Shown here one piece after another: positions 8,397 to 18,542 of a stretch of DNA of 64,000 nt. A program made the translations under genes and the position numbers. The notes under the pieces are model-generated. The model had not been told where the DNA came from and did no database searches. It saw only the letters and a list, made by a program, of their open reading frames with translations. The DNA lies in assembly GCF_030332225.1 (NCBI RefSeq), contig NZ_JAOWIF010000043.1, positions 62,001-126,000 on the forward strand, given 5' to 3'. Each line of letters starts with the position of its first letter. Positions within the stretch are counted from its first letter, which is position 1. The DNA comes from Citrobacter sp. Cu233. GTDB taxonomy: Bacteria > Pseudomonadota > Gammaproteobacteria > Enterobacterales > Enterobacteriaceae.

Positions 8397-10307
8397 GTGA
8401 CGGACGATTTTGCAGCAGACGGTCAATTGGCTAAAGCGATACCGGGTTTTAAACCGCGTGAACCACAGCGACAGATGGCGATTGCTGTCAGTCATGCCAT
8501 TGAAAAATCACAACCGCTTGTTGTAGAAGCTGGCACTGGCACAGGTAAAACATACGCTTATCTCGCCCCGGCGCTTCGTGCTGGAAAGAAAGTGATTGTG
8601 TCGACGGGATCCAAAGCGTTGCAGGATCAGCTCTACAGTCGCGATCTCCCCACCGTTGCCAACGCACTGAAATTCACCGGTAAGCTGGCGTTGCTAAAAG
8701 GGCGATCCAACTACCTGTGTCTGGAACGCCTCGAACAGCAGGCGCTGGCGGGTGGCGATCTGCCGGTACAAACGTTAAGCGATGTCATACTGCTGCGCTC
8801 ATGGTCAAACCAAACGCTTGATGGGGACATCAGCACCTGTGTCAGCGTGGCGGAAGATTCACAGGCCTGGCCACTGGTGACCAGCACTAACGACAACTGT
8901 CTTGGCAGCGACTGTCCGCTGTATAAAGAGTGTTTCGTTGTCAAAGCGCGTAAAAAAGCAATGGATGCCGATGTGGTGGTGGTCAACCACCATCTGTTTC
9001 TCGCCGATATGGTGGTGAAAGAGAGTGGATTTGGTGAATTAATCCCCGAGGCTGATGTAATGATCTTCGATGAAGCCCATCAGCTACCGGATATCGCCAG
9101 CCAGTACTTTGGTCAATCACTCTCCAGCCGGCAACTACTCGACCTGGCGAAAGACATTACGATTGCGTATCGCACTGAATTGAAAGACACCCAGCAGCTA
9201 CAAAAATGTGCTGATCGTCTGGCGCAAAGCGCGCAGGACTTTCGCTTACAGCTCGGCGAACCCGGCTATCGTGGAAACCTACGAGAGCTGCTGGCTGACC
9301 AACGTGTGCAACGGGCATTTCTACTGCTTGATGACACCCTTGAGCTGTGCTACGACGTGGCGAAATTGTCCCTCGGGCGCTCTGCGCTGCTGGATGCCGC
9401 GTTTGAGCGCGCCACGCTGTACCGTGCCCGATTAAAACGCCTGAAAGAGATCAACCAGCCAGGATTCAGCTACTGGTATGAATGTACGTCCCGGCATTTT
9501 ACGCTCGCATTGACGCCGCTTACCGTGGCTGACAAGTTCAAAGAAGTGATGGAACAAAAGCCGGGGTGCTGGATATTCACCTCCGCGACATTGTCGGTAA
9601 ACGACGATCTCCACCATTTTACGGCACGGTTGGGCATTGATGACGCAGAGTCGATGCTGCTGCCGAGCCCCTTTGATTACACGCGTCAGGCACTGTTGTG
9701 CGTACCACGCAATCTGCCGCAAACCAACCAGCCGGGCGCGGCGCGTCAACTGGCGGCTATGTTGCGCCCTATTATTGAAGCGAACAACGGGCGCTGCTTT
9801 ATGTTGTGTACCTCGCATGCAATGATGCGCGATCTGGCGGAACAATTCCGTGCCACCATGACACTCCCCGTACTTTTACAGGGCGAAACCAGTAAAGGGC
9901 AACTGCTGCAGCAGTTTGTCAGCGCAGGTAATGCCTTGCTGGTTGCCACCAGTAGTTTCTGGGAAGGGGTAGACGTGCGTGGCGATACGCTGTCGCTGGT
10001 GATTATCGACAAGTTGCCGTTTACCTCCCCGGACGATCCGCTGTTAAAAGCGCGGATGGAAGACTGCCGCCTGCGGGGGGGCGATCCTTTCGAAGAAGTT
10101 CAGCTCCCGGATGCGGTTATCACGCTGAAACAGGGGGTAGGGCGACTGATCCGTGATGCTGATGACCGCGGTGTGCTGGTGATTTGTGATAACCGTCTGG
10201 TGATGCGCCCTTATGGCGCGACCTTCCTGGCAAGCCTTCCGCCTGCGCCACGCACGCGTGATATTGCGCGTGCTGTTCGCTTCCTTGCTATACCATCGGC
10301 TGAGTAA
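8397..10307 (+). CDS. yoaA: DinG/XPD-like ATP-dependent DNA helicase
   Basis: This 636-residue protein matches E. coli YoaA in length and sequence. It starts at GTG (MTDDFAADGQ). Walker A is VEAGTGTGKT (about 43-52) and the DEAH box is at 225-228. Four cysteines at 108, 168, 173 and 179 match the [4Fe-4S] cluster of the XPD/DinG family, and motif VI is GVGRLIRD. E. coli YoaA works with HolC (DNA polymerase III chi) to help repair stalled forks. tsaB follows 58 bp downstream on the same strand. Confidence 0.95.
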   Translation: MTDDFAADGQLAKAIPGFKPREPQRQMAIAVSHAIEKSQPLVVEAGTGTGKTYAYLAPALRAGKKVIVSTGSKALQDQLYSRDLPTVANALKFTGKLALLKGRSNYLCLERLEQQALAGGDLPVQTLSDVILLRSWSNQTLDGDISTCVSVAEDSQAWPLVTSTNDNCLGSDCPLYKECFVVKARKKAMDADVVVVNHHLFLADMVVKESGFGELIPEADVMIFDEAHQLPDIASQYFGQSLSSRQLLDLAKDITIAYRTELKDTQQLQKCADRLAQSAQDFRLQLGEPGYRGNLRELLADQRVQRAFLLLDDTLELCYDVAKLSLGRSALLDAAFERATLYRARLKRLKEINQPGFSYWYECTSRHFTLALTPLTVADKFKEVMEQKPGCWIFTSATLSVNDDLHHFTARLGIDDAESMLLPSPFDYTRQALLCVPRNLPQTNQPGAARQLAAMLRPIIEANNGRCFMLCTSHAMMRDLAEQFRATMTLPVLLQGETSKGQLLQQFVSAGNALLVATSSFWEGVDVRGDTLSLVIIDKLPFTSPDDPLLKARMEDCRLRGGDPFEEVQLPDAVITLKQGVGRLIRDADDRGVLVICDNRLVMRPYGATFLASLPPAPRTRDIARAVRFLAIPSAE

Positions 10308-10365
10308 TTTGTTACGGAGTGTGGTAAGATGCGCGCCAAATTTATTGATCTGATCACAAATACCC

Positions 10366-11061
10366 ATGCGAATTCTGGCTATCGATACCGCCACAGAGGC
10401 GTGCTCTGTTGCCCTGTGGAATGACGGTACTATCAAGGCTCTCTTCGAGCTTTGCCCACGAGAACATACCCAACGAATTTTGCCGATGGTCCAGGAGATC
10501 CTGGCCGCTGGCGATTTAACGCTCACCGATATTGATGCCCTGGCATTTGGTCGCGGTCCCGGCAGTTTCACCGGTGTACGCATCGGTATTGGTATCGCTC
10601 AGGGGCTGGCGTTAGGGGCGAATTTACCGATGATCGGGGTTTCTACTCTGGCGACAATGGCACAGGGTGCCTGGCGTAAATCCGGTTCGACACGCGTGCT
10701 TGCAGCGATTGATGCGCGTATGGGTGAAGTGTATTGGGCTGAATACCTGCGTGATGAAGATGGCATCTGGCACGGCGAAGAGACAGAAGCGGTGTTAACG
10801 CCGGAGCAGGTACACGAACGCCTGCTGCAGCTTTCTGGTGAATGGGTAACCGTTGGCACGGGCTGGCCAGCCTGGCCTGAACTCGGCAAAGACAGTGGTC
10901 TGACGCTGAACGATGGCGACGTATTGCTTCCAGCGGCAGAAGATATGCTGCCGGTCGCGACGCAAATGCTGGCATGTGGCAAGACCGTGGCTGTTGAACA
11001 TGCTGAACCGGTTTATTTACGTAACACCGTGGCGTGGAAGAAACTTCCTGGTAAAGAATGA
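10366..11061 (+). CDS. tsaB: tRNA threonylcarbamoyladenosine biosynthesis protein TsaB
   Basis: This 231-residue protein matches E. coli TsaB (YeaZ). It has an ASKHA fold beginning [17 protein letters not shown], followed by [14 protein letters not shown]. TsaB forms the core of the TsaBDE complex that, with TsaC, makes the t6A37 modification of ANN-decoding tRNAs; it is essential in E. coli. The end of the gene overlaps a possible sigma-E promoter for yeaY. Confidence 0.96.
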   Translation: MRILAIDTATEACSVALWNDGTIKALFELCPREHTQRILPMVQEILAAGDLTLTDIDALAFGRGPGSFTGVRIGIGIAQGLALGANLPMIGVSTLATMAQGAWRKSGSTRVLAAIDARMGEVYWAEYLRDEDGIWHGEETEAVLTPEQVHERLLQLSGEWVTVGTGWPAWPELGKDSGLTLNDGDVLLPAAEDMLPVATQMLACGKTVAVEHAEPVYLRNTVAWKKLPGKE

Positions 11062-11068
11062 ATCTTAG
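11040..11068 (+). promoter_or_regulatory. Candidate sigma-E promoter for yeaY
   Basis: GAAACTT (11040-11046), a 16-bp spacer and TCTTAG (11063-11068) resemble the sigma-E pattern GGAACTT, 15-16 bases, TCTAA/TCTGA. It spans the tsaB stop codon and lies about 90 bp upstream of the yeaY start. E. coli yeaY has been reported as a sigma-E target, to my recollection, which supports it. Confidence 0.45.
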
Positions 11069-11156
11069 TAGTAAATCCCCCGGTTAATACGAACAGCCGC
11101 CGATGTGCAGTAGTCCGAACGTGCCGGGGCAGGCGCTAAGAAAAGGGAGTCGCAAC

Positions 11157-11741
11157 ATGGTGGTCCAAAAGCAGTTAATGAAAGGTGTACTGGCAGGCGT
11201 ATTGGCGTTATCGCTAAGCGGCTGTGTCACCATCCCGGATGCGATTAAAGGTTCGAGCCCGACACCGCAGCAGGATCTGGTGCGGGTGATGAATGCGCCG
11301 CAGCTGTACGTCGGACAGGAAGCACGTTTTGGCGGTAAGGTGGTGGATATTCAAAACCAGCAGGGGAAATCCCGGCTGGAGATCGCCACCATGCCGCTCG
11401 ATAGCGGGGCACGACCGATTCTGGGCGAAGCTTCGCGCGGGCGAATTTATGCCGATGTTAACGGCTTCCTCGACCCGGTAGATTTTCGTGGTCAACTGGT
11501 CACCGTAGTCGGACCCATAAGCGGAACAGTGGACGGAAAAATTGGTAGTACACCGTATAAGTTCATGCTTATGCAGGTAACTGGTTATAAACGCTGGCAT
11601 ATTACCCAGCAGATTGTGATGCCTCCGCAGCCGATTGACCCCTGGTTCTACGGTGCGCGTGGCTGGCCTTACGGTGGCTACGGCGGATGGGGATGGTACA
11701 ATCCTGGTCCCGCACAGGTTCAGACGATAGTAACAGAGTAA
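11157..11741 (+). CDS. yeaY: Slp-family outer membrane lipoprotein
   Basis: This lipoprotein of 194 residues corresponds to E. coli YeaY (193). I use the ATG at 11157, which has GGGAG upstream; the longer frame starting at 11103 adds 18 unconserved codons. The signal peptide ends in the lipobox LSGC with the lipidated Cys at residue 23. The mature part is the Slp domain, and the C-terminus is rich in Gly, Trp and Tyr ([16 protein letters not shown]). Function is unknown; Slp relatives are starvation- or stress-induced. A hairpin follows. Confidence 0.92.
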   Translation: MVVQKQLMKGVLAGVLALSLSGCVTIPDAIKGSSPTPQQDLVRVMNAPQLYVGQEARFGGKVVDIQNQQGKSRLEIATMPLDSGARPILGEASRGRIYADVNGFLDPVDFRGQLVTVVGPISGTVDGKIGSTPYKFMLMQVTGYKRWHITQQIVMPPQPIDPWFYGARGWPYGGYGGWGWYNPGPAQVQTIVTE

Positions 11742-11762
11742 CTCTTTGTTTTAATGGTAAAA

Positions 11763-11787
11763 GAAACAGCGGCTCGTCCGCTGTTTC
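11763..11787 (+). terminator. Hairpin after yeaY
   Basis: The stem GAAACAGCGG pairs perfectly with CCGCTGTTTC around a 5-base loop, about 20 bp after the yeaY stop. There is no long T-tract after it, so termination may be partial. Confidence 0.55.
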
Positions 11788-11856
11788 TGCATTAACGTGG
11801 ATATAAGAAAAATAAATAGTGACGTGCTTCGCAACCTTGTCGTTGTGTAATAAACA

Positions 11857-11873
11857 AACTGGTACGCTGAGTT
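11857..11873 (+). promoter_or_regulatory. FadR operator of fadD
   Basis: AACTGGTACGCTGAGTT fits the 17-bp FadR operator pattern (AACTGGTCNGACNAGTT-like). It lies about 75-90 bp upstream of the fadD start, as in E. coli fadD. The fadR gene itself is in this window at 29026-29745. FadR without acyl-CoA represses fadD. Confidence 0.7.
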
Positions 11874-11945
11874 AATATTATGTTAACAGTTTGTTTATTG
11901 TCTGGGGTTGTGATGACGACGAATACGCATTTTAGAGGTGATGTA

Positions 11946-13631
11946 TTGAAAAAGGTTTGGCTTAACCGTTATCCCGCAGGTGTTCCCGCGGAGATCAATC
12001 CTGACCGTTATCAATCCCTGGTGGAACTCTTCGAACACTCAGTAAGACGCTATGCCGATCAGCCTGCGTTTATGAACATGGGGGAGGTGATGACCTTCCG
12101 CAAGCTCGAAGAGCGCAGTCGGGCTTTTGCGGCTTATTTGCAACAAGGACTTGGACTGAAAAAGGGCGATCGCGTGGCACTGATGATGCCCAACCTGTTG
12201 CAATATCCCGTTGCCCTGTTTGGGATTTTACGTGCTGGCATGATTGTGGTGAACGTTAACCCGCTGTATACGCCTCGCGAGCTGGAGCATCAGCTCAACG
12301 ATAGCGGTGCGTCGGCGATCGTCATCGTCTCAAACTTTGCTCACACGCTGGAGAAAGTGGTCGATAAGACCTCGGTTCAACACGTGATTCTGACGCGTAT
12401 GGGCGATCAGTTGTCGACCGCGAAAGGGACGCTGGTTAACTTCGTCGTGAAGTATATCAAGCGTCTGGTGCCAAAATATCACCTGCCGGATGCCATCTCA
12501 TTTCGCAGTGCGCTGCAAAACGGCTACCGCATGCAGTATGTGAAACCGGAAGTCGTGTCTGAAGATTTGGCTTTTCTGCAGTATACCGGTGGTACCACCG
12601 GTGTAGCGAAAGGCGCAATGCTTACGCACCGTAACATGCTGGCTAACCTGGAGCAGGTTAATGCCACTTACGGGCCATTGCTGCATCCGGGTAAAGAGCT
12701 GGTAGTGACGGCGCTACCGCTGTATCACATTTTCGCGCTCACCATGAACTGCCTGCTGTTTATTGAACTGGGTGGACAAAACCTGCTGATCACTAACCCG
12801 CGTGATATTCCGGGGCTGGTGAAAGAACTGGCAAAATACCCGTTTACCGCGATGACCGGCGTCAATACGTTGTTTAACGCGTTGCTGAATAACAAGGAGT
12901 TCCAGCAACTGGACTTTTCGTCGCTGCACCTGTCTGCAGGGGGCGGAATGCCCGTTCAGCAGGCGGTGGCAGAACGCTGGGTGAAGCTGACCGGCCAATA
13001 TCTGCTGGAAGGTTATGGTCTGACCGAATGTGCTCCACTGGTAAGCGTTAACCCGCACGATATCGACTATCATAGCGGCAGTATCGGGTTACCGGTTCCG
13101 TCTACTGAGGTCAAACTGGTGGATGATGACGACAATGAAGTTCCGCCGGGAGAGCCGGGTGAACTGTGTGTTAAAGGGCCACAGGTGATGCTGGGCTACT
13201 GGCAGCGTCCGGATGCGACCGATGAAATTGTCAAGAATGGCTGGTTGCACACGGGTGATATCGCAGTGATGGATGACGAAGGCTTCCTGCGTATTGTCGA
13301 TCGTAAGAAAGATATGATCCTGGTGTCGGGTTTTAACGTTTATCCGAACGAAATTGAAGACGTAGTCATGCAGCACCCTGGCGTTCAGGAAGTGGCTGCC
13401 GTCGGCGTACCATCGGGCAGCAGTGGTGAGGCGGTAAAAATCTTTGTGGTGAAGAAGGATGCTTCGTTAACCGATGAAGCGCTGGTGACTTTTTGCCGTC
13501 GTCATCTGACAGGCTACAAAGTTCCGAAACTGGTGGAATTCCGTGATGAGTTGCCGAAATCTAACGTCGGTAAAATTTTGCGACGAGAATTACGTGACGA
13601 AGCCCGCAGCAAAGTGGACAATAAAGGCTGA
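11946..13631 (+). CDS. fadD: Long-chain-fatty-acid--CoA ligase
   Basis: This 561-residue peripheral membrane enzyme activates exogenous fatty acids to acyl-CoA through an acyl-adenylate. I use the TTG start at 11946 ([12 protein letters not shown]), as in E. coli FadD, which gives exactly the family length; the open frame extends 22 codons further upstream without similarity. Motifs are the AMP-binding loop [16 protein letters not shown] and the FACS signature [17 protein letters not shown], followed by [11 protein letters not shown] and the C-terminal catalytic Lys region [12 protein letters not shown] FadR site lies upstream and a strong terminator follows. Confidence 0.97.
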   Translation: MKKVWLNRYPAGVPAEINPDRYQSLVELFEHSVRRYADQPAFMNMGEVMTFRKLEERSRAFAAYLQQGLGLKKGDRVALMMPNLLQYPVALFGILRAGMIVVNVNPLYTPRELEHQLNDSGASAIVIVSNFAHTLEKVVDKTSVQHVILTRMGDQLSTAKGTLVNFVVKYIKRLVPKYHLPDAISFRSALQNGYRMQYVKPEVVSEDLAFLQYTGGTTGVAKGAMLTHRNMLANLEQVNATYGPLLHPGKELVVTALPLYHIFALTMNCLLFIELGGQNLLITNPRDIPGLVKELAKYPFTAMTGVNTLFNALLNNKEFQQLDFSSLHLSAGGGMPVQQAVAERWVKLTGQYLLEGYGLTECAPLVSVNPHDIDYHSGSIGLPVPSTEVKLVDDDDNEVPPGEPGELCVKGPQVMLGYWQRPDATDEIVKNGWLHTGDIAVMDDEGFLRIVDRKKDMILVSGFNVYPNEIEDVVMQHPGVQEVAAVGVPSGSSGEAVKIFVVKKDASLTDEALVTFCRRHLTGYKVPKLVEFRDELPKSNVGKILRRELRDEARSKVDNKG

Positions 13632-13652
13632 GCGTTAAGACAGCCAGCAGAA

Positions 13653-13679
13653 AACGCCGGATAATCCGGCGTTTTTTTT
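13653..13679 (+). terminator. Rho-independent terminator of fadD
   Basis: The GC-rich stem AACGCCGG pairs with CCGGCGTT around a short ATAAT-type loop and is followed by eight consecutive Ts. It separates fadD from rnd. Confidence 0.9.
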
Positions 13680-13703
13680 GGCGAAAACCTAAGAGAGCAC
13701 GAT

Positions 13704-14831
13704 TTGAATTATCAAATGATCACTACGGACGACGCGTTAGCCACGCTGTGCGAAGCCGTCCGTGAATTTCCGGCGATAGCCCTGGACACTGAATTTGTTC
13801 GCACGCGTACCTACTACCCGCAGTTGGGGCTGATCCAGCTGTTTGATGGCAAACACGTTGCTCTGATTGACCCGCTCGGGATCACCGACTGGTCGCCATT
13901 GCGCGATATTCTGCGTGATACCGCGATCACTAAATTTCTGCATGCCGGAAGTGAAGACCTGGAAGTGTTTCTCAACACGTTTGGTGAACTCCCACAACCA
14001 CTGATCGATACACAGATTCTGGCCGCCTTTTGTGGACGCCCGCTGTCGTGGGGCTTTGCGGCGATGGTGGAAGAGTTCACCGGTGTGGCGCTGGATAAAA
14101 GTGAATCACGCACCGACTGGCTGGCCAGACCGCTGACCGAGCGGCAGTGCGAGTATGCGGCAGCAGATGTCTGGTATTTATTACCGATCACCACAAAACT
14201 GATGGCCGAAACCGATGCGTCCGGCTGGTTGCCCGCGGCGCTGGACGAATGTCGTTTGATGCAACAGCGTCGTCAGGAAATTCTGGCGCCTGAAGATGCG
14301 TGGCGAGAAATTACCAATGCCTGGCAGTTGCGTACCCGTCAGCTCGCTTGCCTGCAACTACTGGCCGACTGGCGGTTGCGCAAAGCACGTGAGCGTGATC
14401 TGGCAGTGAACTTCGTGGTGCGCGAAGAACATCTGTGGGCGGTAGCCCGCTATATGCCGGGAAGTCTGGGGGAACTGGACAGCCTGGGCCTCTCAGGTAG
14501 TGAAATTCGTTTCCATGGTAAGACGCTGATTTCACTGGTCGAGAAAGCGCAGACAATGCCGGAAGAAGCATTGCCGCAACCGTTGCTGAATCTGATGGAT
14601 ATGCCGGGTTATCGCAAGGCATTCAAAGCCATTAAAGCCCTGGTGGCCGAAGTGAGTGCAGAGCAGAATCTCAGCGTGGAACTCCTTGCTTCGCGTCGTC
14701 AAATCAATCAGCTGCTAAACTGGCACTGGAAATTAAAGCCGCAGGCGTCCCTGCCGGAACTGATTTCCGGTTGGCGTGGTGAACTGATGGCCGAGCGACT
14801 TAACGCGCTGTTGTTGGACTATCCGCAGTAA
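13704..14831 (+). CDS. rnd: Ribonuclease D
   Basis: This 375-residue 3'-to-5' exoribonuclease trims tRNA precursors. It starts at TTG (MNYQMITTDD), as in E. coli rnd, where the rare start limits expression. The DEDDy catalytic residues are visible: D28 and E30 (ALDTEF), D85 (AGSEDLEVF), Y151 and D155 (CEYAAADVWYL). HRDC domains follow from about 210 to the end. It is convergent with the carnitine operon; a REP element lies between. Confidence 0.96.
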   Translation: MNYQMITTDDALATLCEAVREFPAIALDTEFVRTRTYYPQLGLIQLFDGKHVALIDPLGITDWSPLRDILRDTAITKFLHAGSEDLEVFLNTFGELPQPLIDTQILAAFCGRPLSWGFAAMVEEFTGVALDKSESRTDWLARPLTERQCEYAAADVWYLLPITTKLMAETDASGWLPAALDECRLMQQRRQEILAPEDAWREITNAWQLRTRQLACLQLLADWRLRKARERDLAVNFVVREEHLWAVARYMPGSLGELDSLGLSGSEIRFHGKTLISLVEKAQTMPEEALPQPLLNLMDMPGYRKAFKAIKALVAEVSAEQNLSVELLASRRQINQLLNWHWKLKPQASLPELISGWRGELMAERLNALLLDYPQ

Positions 14832-14842
14832 GTTGACCAGAC

Positions 14843-14877
14843 TATGCCGGGTAGCGCTATCGCTCACCCGGCCTGAC
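14843..14877. repeat. REP-type palindromic element
   Basis: The imperfect palindrome GCCGGGTAGCGCTATCGCTC is followed by ACCCGGCCTGAC. This is the enterobacterial REP/PU form, placed between the convergent ends of rnd and yeaX, a usual position. Confidence 0.75.
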
Positions 14878-14881
14878 ACGT

Positions 14882-15847
14882 TTACAAATCAAGCACCAGG
14901 CGTTTGCCTTTGGCGCGTGAACAGCAGATAAGCATGCTCTGTTGGCTGGCTTTTTCGTCGTCGCTAAAGTATTGATCGCGGTGATCCGCTTCCCCTTCAA
15001 TAATCGTCGTTTCGCAGGTACCACACACGCCTTCACGGCACAGACATTCGACTCTGGCGGCTTTGTTATTTTCGATAACCTGCAAAATGGTCATCTCTTG
15101 CGGAACTAAAAACTCACGTCCGGAACGTGCCAGCACGAGGGTGAACGCATCACCGCTCTTATCTTCTACCGCAAATTGTTCAAAATGTAGCGTATTGTTG
15201 TCCAGGCCGTGGCGCGCTGCTTCGCTTCTTACGGCATCGTTAAGTACAGCAGGACCGCAGGTGTAAATATGCGTACCGGGTTCTACATCGGCAAGCAGAC
15301 GTGTCAGGTCGAGGCGTGTGCCTTCACTCGAAAGATGCAGATGAATGCGATCGGCCTGGTGGTGCTGTTTCAGTTCATCATGAAACGCGCAGTTTTCCAG
15401 GCTAGGTGAACAGTAATGTAGCTGCCACTGTGCCCTGGCGTTTTCGAGTTCCGGGATCTGCGACAGGAAGGGTGTAATACCAATACCGCCAGCAATTAAC
15501 AGATGTTTTTGCGCCTGCGGTTCGAGGGCGAAAAGATTATTGGGCGTGGAAATCGTCAGAGTATCGCCGGGTTTGACATGCTGATGCAGGTATCGTGAAC
15601 CGCCTTTGGAATTTTCCTCCAGGCGCACAGCAATTTGCCAGGTGCGGGTATCCAACGGCGAGCTCATCAGCGAGTACGCGTTGCTATAGAGATTTTCGCC
15701 ATCGCGCATTTGCACAATAATATGGCTGCCGCCCTGGAACGCAGGTAACAGATCGCCTGAGGCAGCCGTTAAGGTGAAGCGCTTTACATGCGCGGTAATC
15801 GTTTCAATCTGACTGACCAGAACTTCTCGCATTTGATATTCAGACAT
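14882..15847 (-). CDS. yeaX: Carnitine monooxygenase reductase subunit (CntB/YeaX)
   Basis: This 321-residue iron-sulfur flavoprotein matches E. coli YeaX in length. I start at the ATG at 15847 (MSEYQMREVLVSQIE). It has an N-terminal FMN/NAD(P)H reductase part (YSNAYSLMSSP for flavin, IAGGIGITPFL for the nucleotide) and a C-terminal plant-type [2Fe-2S] domain with CLCREGVCGTC plus a later Cys (LICCS). It passes electrons from NAD(P)H to the YeaW oxygenase. It is the last gene of the yeaV-yeaW-aldehyde dehydrogenase-yeaX operon. Confidence 0.93.
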   Translation of the reverse strand: MSEYQMREVLVSQIETITAHVKRFTLTAASGDLLPAFQGGSHIIVQMRDGENLYSNAYSLMSSPLDTRTWQIAVRLEENSKGGSRYLHQHVKPGDTLTISTPNNLFALEPQAQKHLLIAGGIGITPFLSQIPELENARAQWQLHYCSPSLENCAFHDELKQHHQADRIHLHLSSEGTRLDLTRLLADVEPGTHIYTCGPAVLNDAVRSEAARHGLDNNTLHFEQFAVEDKSGDAFTLVLARSGREFLVPQEMTILQVIENNKAARVECLCREGVCGTCETTIIEGEADHRDQYFSDDEKASQQSMLICCSRAKGKRLVLDL

Positions 15848-15906
15848 TGCGGCACTCCCTAAAAAATCTGTCCGGCGCGGGTTACCCGGCACGCCGGAAT
15901 CTGTCG

Positions 15907-17355
15907 TTACAGCCCCTGGCAGAGATATTTCATTTCCAGGTAATCTTCGATACCGTGTTCAGAACCTTCTCGCCCCAGCCCTGATTGCTTCACACCACCG
16001 AAAGGGGCGACTTCATTCGAGATCAGTCCGGTATTAATACCGACCATGCCATACTCCAGTTGCTCAGAAACACGCCAGATACGCGCGGCATCATTGCTGT
16101 AGAAGTAGGATGCCAGTCCATAAATGGTGTCATTTGCCTGGCGGATCACATCCTGTTCATCGTCAAACTTCACCAGCGCGGCGACCGGTCCGAAGATCTC
16201 TTCCTGTAGCAACTGCGTGCCAGGCTGCACGTTGCCGATGACGGTGGGCGTAAAATAGTTTCCTCCCAGCGCATGGCGTTGACCACCGGTTAACAACGTG
16301 GCGCCCCGCGTCAGCGCGTCGTCGAGCAACGACTGCACTTTGTTTACGGCAGCAGTATTGATTAGCGGACCGGTTTGTACGCCAGGTTGCTCACCGTTGC
16401 CGACTTTCAGAGCGGCGACCCGAGCCACGAATTTCTCACAAAACGCGTCATAGACAGCCTGATGAATGTAAAAACGGTTCACACAAACACAGGTCTGTCC
16501 GGCATTGCGGAATTTAGCCACCAGCGCGCCTTCAACGGCTTTGTCGAGATCCGCGTCCTCAAATACGATAAACGGCGCATTGCCACCCAGCTCCAGTGAG
16601 ACCTTTTTGATAGAATCGGCACACTGGCGCATCAGTACGCGCCCTACCTCGGTAGAGCCGGTAAACGACAGTTTGCGTACGCGATCGTCAGCGGTGAACA
16701 ATGCACCAATTTCGCGAGACTTTCCGGTCACGACATTGATAACCCCCGCCGGAATACCGGCCTGACGTGCGAGTTCTGCCAGCGCCAGAGCGGTAAACGG
16801 CGTTTCGTTGGCCGGTTTTACTACCATCGTACAACCTGCGGCTAGTGCGGGACCGGCTTTGCGGGTAATCATTGCCGCAGGGAAGTTCCAGGGGGTAATT
16901 GCCGCGCAGACTCCGATACCCTGGCGGATCACCATCAACCGCTTATCCGCCGCAGGCGAGGGGATAATCTCGCCATTAGTACGTTTAGCCTGCTCGGCAA
17001 ACCACTCAATAAACGACGCGGCATAGACAATCTCTCCTTCCGCTTCAGCCAGCGGCTTGCCCTGTTCGGCGGTCATGATTTGCGCCAGCGCCGTTTTGTT
17101 GTCGAGAATTAAATGATGCCAGGCTTTAAGCAACGTGGAACGTTGAGCGGCGGTCATTGCCCGCCAGACCGGTAGCGCCTGAGATGCGGCATCAATGGCG
17201 CGTTGCGCCTCTGAAGTTCCCATGTTGGGAATTTGCCCCAGAACGGCCCCTGTTGCCGGGTTGCTGACCGACAACGTGTTACTGTCATCGGCATCACACC
17301 AGTGTCCGGCGATAAACGCCTGCTGGCGAAAAAGTGAAGTCTGAAAAACGGTCAT
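15907..17355 (-). CDS. GabD-like aldehyde dehydrogenase, probable malic-semialdehyde dehydrogenase
   Basis: This 482-residue NAD(P)-dependent aldehyde dehydrogenase resembles succinate-semialdehyde dehydrogenases. Visible residues are the cofactor loop FTGSTEVG (231-238), the general base E255 in LELGG, and the nucleophile C289 in AGQTCVC, with C291 two residues on as in redox-switched GabD. E. coli K-12 lacks this gene between yeaW and yeaX. YeaW/YeaX release malic semialdehyde from carnitine, so I infer the enzyme oxidises it to malate. It starts 18 bp after the yeaW stop. Succinate semialdehyde activity is also possible. Confidence 0.85.
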   Translation of the reverse strand: MTVFQTSLFRQQAFIAGHWCDADDSNTLSVSNPATGAVLGQIPNMGTSEAQRAIDAASQALPVWRAMTAAQRSTLLKAWHHLILDNKTALAQIMTAEQGKPLAEAEGEIVYAASFIEWFAEQAKRTNGEIIPSPAADKRLMVIRQGIGVCAAITPWNFPAAMITRKAGPALAAGCTMVVKPANETPFTALALAELARQAGIPAGVINVVTGKSREIGALFTADDRVRKLSFTGSTEVGRVLMRQCADSIKKVSLELGGNAPFIVFEDADLDKAVEGALVAKFRNAGQTCVCVNRFYIHQAVYDAFCEKFVARVAALKVGNGEQPGVQTGPLINTAAVNKVQSLLDDALTRGATLLTGGQRHALGGNYFTPTVIGNVQPGTQLLQEEIFGPVAALVKFDDEQDVIRQANDTIYGLASYFYSNDAARIWRVSEQLEYGMVGINTGLISNEVAPFGGVKQSGLGREGSEHGIEDYLEMKYLCQGL

Positions 17356-17373
17356 AACGAACTCCTTCGCGGA

Positions 17374-18498
17374 TTAATCCTGAAACACCTGAGCGATCAG
17401 ATTATGGAAATGGGCAATGCCATGTTCGGAGATTCCGCTACCGCTGGTATCCGCCATAATGCGTCCCTGTCCACGATAGCCGCGTGATTTCAGACCTTTT
17501 TGTACGCTCTCCACCAGGCGTAAATCCTCAGGGCGGAAGACATTGCGATACCATTCGATCAGCGCTTTTTGCTCATCAGTCAGCTCTTCATTAGTGAAAT
17601 AGATGTCGTAGTTTTGCAGTGTGGTTTCTGCATCCACCGGGAATTCATAAATAACGGTCATCATGCCTTTGATTGGCGTGACGTTGAGCATGGTGCACGG
17701 CCACAACCAGAAGCCGTGGAACGCAGCATCAACACCTTCTTCGAACTTAAACGACTGTTCAGAGGGTTTGGCAAAACCGTATTGCAGAGTCCAGTTGCCG
17801 TGCATGGTATGCCAGTAACGGTCAACCTGTACTGAGTCGGAAAAACCAGGGTGGGCCGGACCGCAGTGGTAGCACTCCAGATAGTTATCAACGATATTTT
17901 TCCAGTTGGCCGGTGTGCGGGTAGTGAAACGCGCTGCGAGTTTCAGATCGTGCACGTCAGGGCAGGCCTCGACGACTTTGGCTGCCAGTCCCGGAAGCTG
18001 ATCTTCTACGCTACCGGCGTTCGGGTCCATGTTGATGAATACAAAACCGGCGTATTCTTCGAGTCGTACTGGTGTCAGATGAGCCTTCTCACTGTCAAAG
18101 TTGGCGACGTTTTCACAGTTACGGGCATGAGCCAGATTGCCATCAAGCTTGAACGCCCACGCGTGGTAAGGGCAGGTAATCACGTTTTTGGCTTTCCCTT
18201 CGCCGCTCAGCAGTTGATGACCACGATGCGGGCAGACGTTGTAGAATGCGCGCAGTACATTATCGCGACCACGCACCAGCACGATGTTCTCACCAATCAC
18301 TTCACGTGTGACATAGTCATTTGGCTTTGCCAGTTCGCTGCTGTGGGCAACACAAATCCAGCTTTTGGCAAACACGTTCTCTTGTTCGTGTTCAAACGCC
18401 TGCTGGTCGGTATAGAACCGTGCCGGGATAGTCCAGGCGTCCTGCGGATTAGCACAAAAATTTTGCGGCAGAATAAACTCAGGGCTCAGATTGCTCAT
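17374..18498 (-). CDS. yeaW: Carnitine monooxygenase oxygenase subunit (CntA/YeaW)
   Basis: This 374-residue Rieske non-haem iron oxygenase is an E. coli YeaW/CntA homologue. The Rieske cluster ligands are C89 and H91 (CPHRGH), C109 and H112 (CPYHAW). The mononuclear iron site is in DNYLECYHCGPAH with H211 and H216, and the bridging residue is Glu (E208), which is the distinguishing feature of the carnitine-type CntA enzymes, where most Rieske oxygenases use Asp. It splits carnitine to trimethylamine and malic semialdehyde using O2 and electrons from YeaX. Its operon partner yeaV encodes a matching transporter. Confidence 0.94.
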   Translation of the reverse strand: MSNLSPEFILPQNFCANPQDAWTIPARFYTDQQAFEHEQENVFAKSWICVAHSSELAKPNDYVTREVIGENIVLVRGRDNVLRAFYNVCPHRGHQLLSGEGKAKNVITCPYHAWAFKLDGNLAHARNCENVANFDSEKAHLTPVRLEEYAGFVFINMDPNAGSVEDQLPGLAAKVVEACPDVHDLKLAARFTTRTPANWKNIVDNYLECYHCGPAHPGFSDSVQVDRYWHTMHGNWTLQYGFAKPSEQSFKFEEGVDAAFHGFWLWPCTMLNVTPIKGMMTVIYEFPVDAETTLQNYDIYFTNEELTDEQKALIEWYRNVFRPEDLRLVESVQKGLKSRGYRGQGRIMADTSGSGISEHGIAHFHNLIAQVFQD

Positions 18499-18542
18499 TG
18501 GATTACCTTTAATTTGTGAGTAAGAGGATTTTTTACTGGCGC

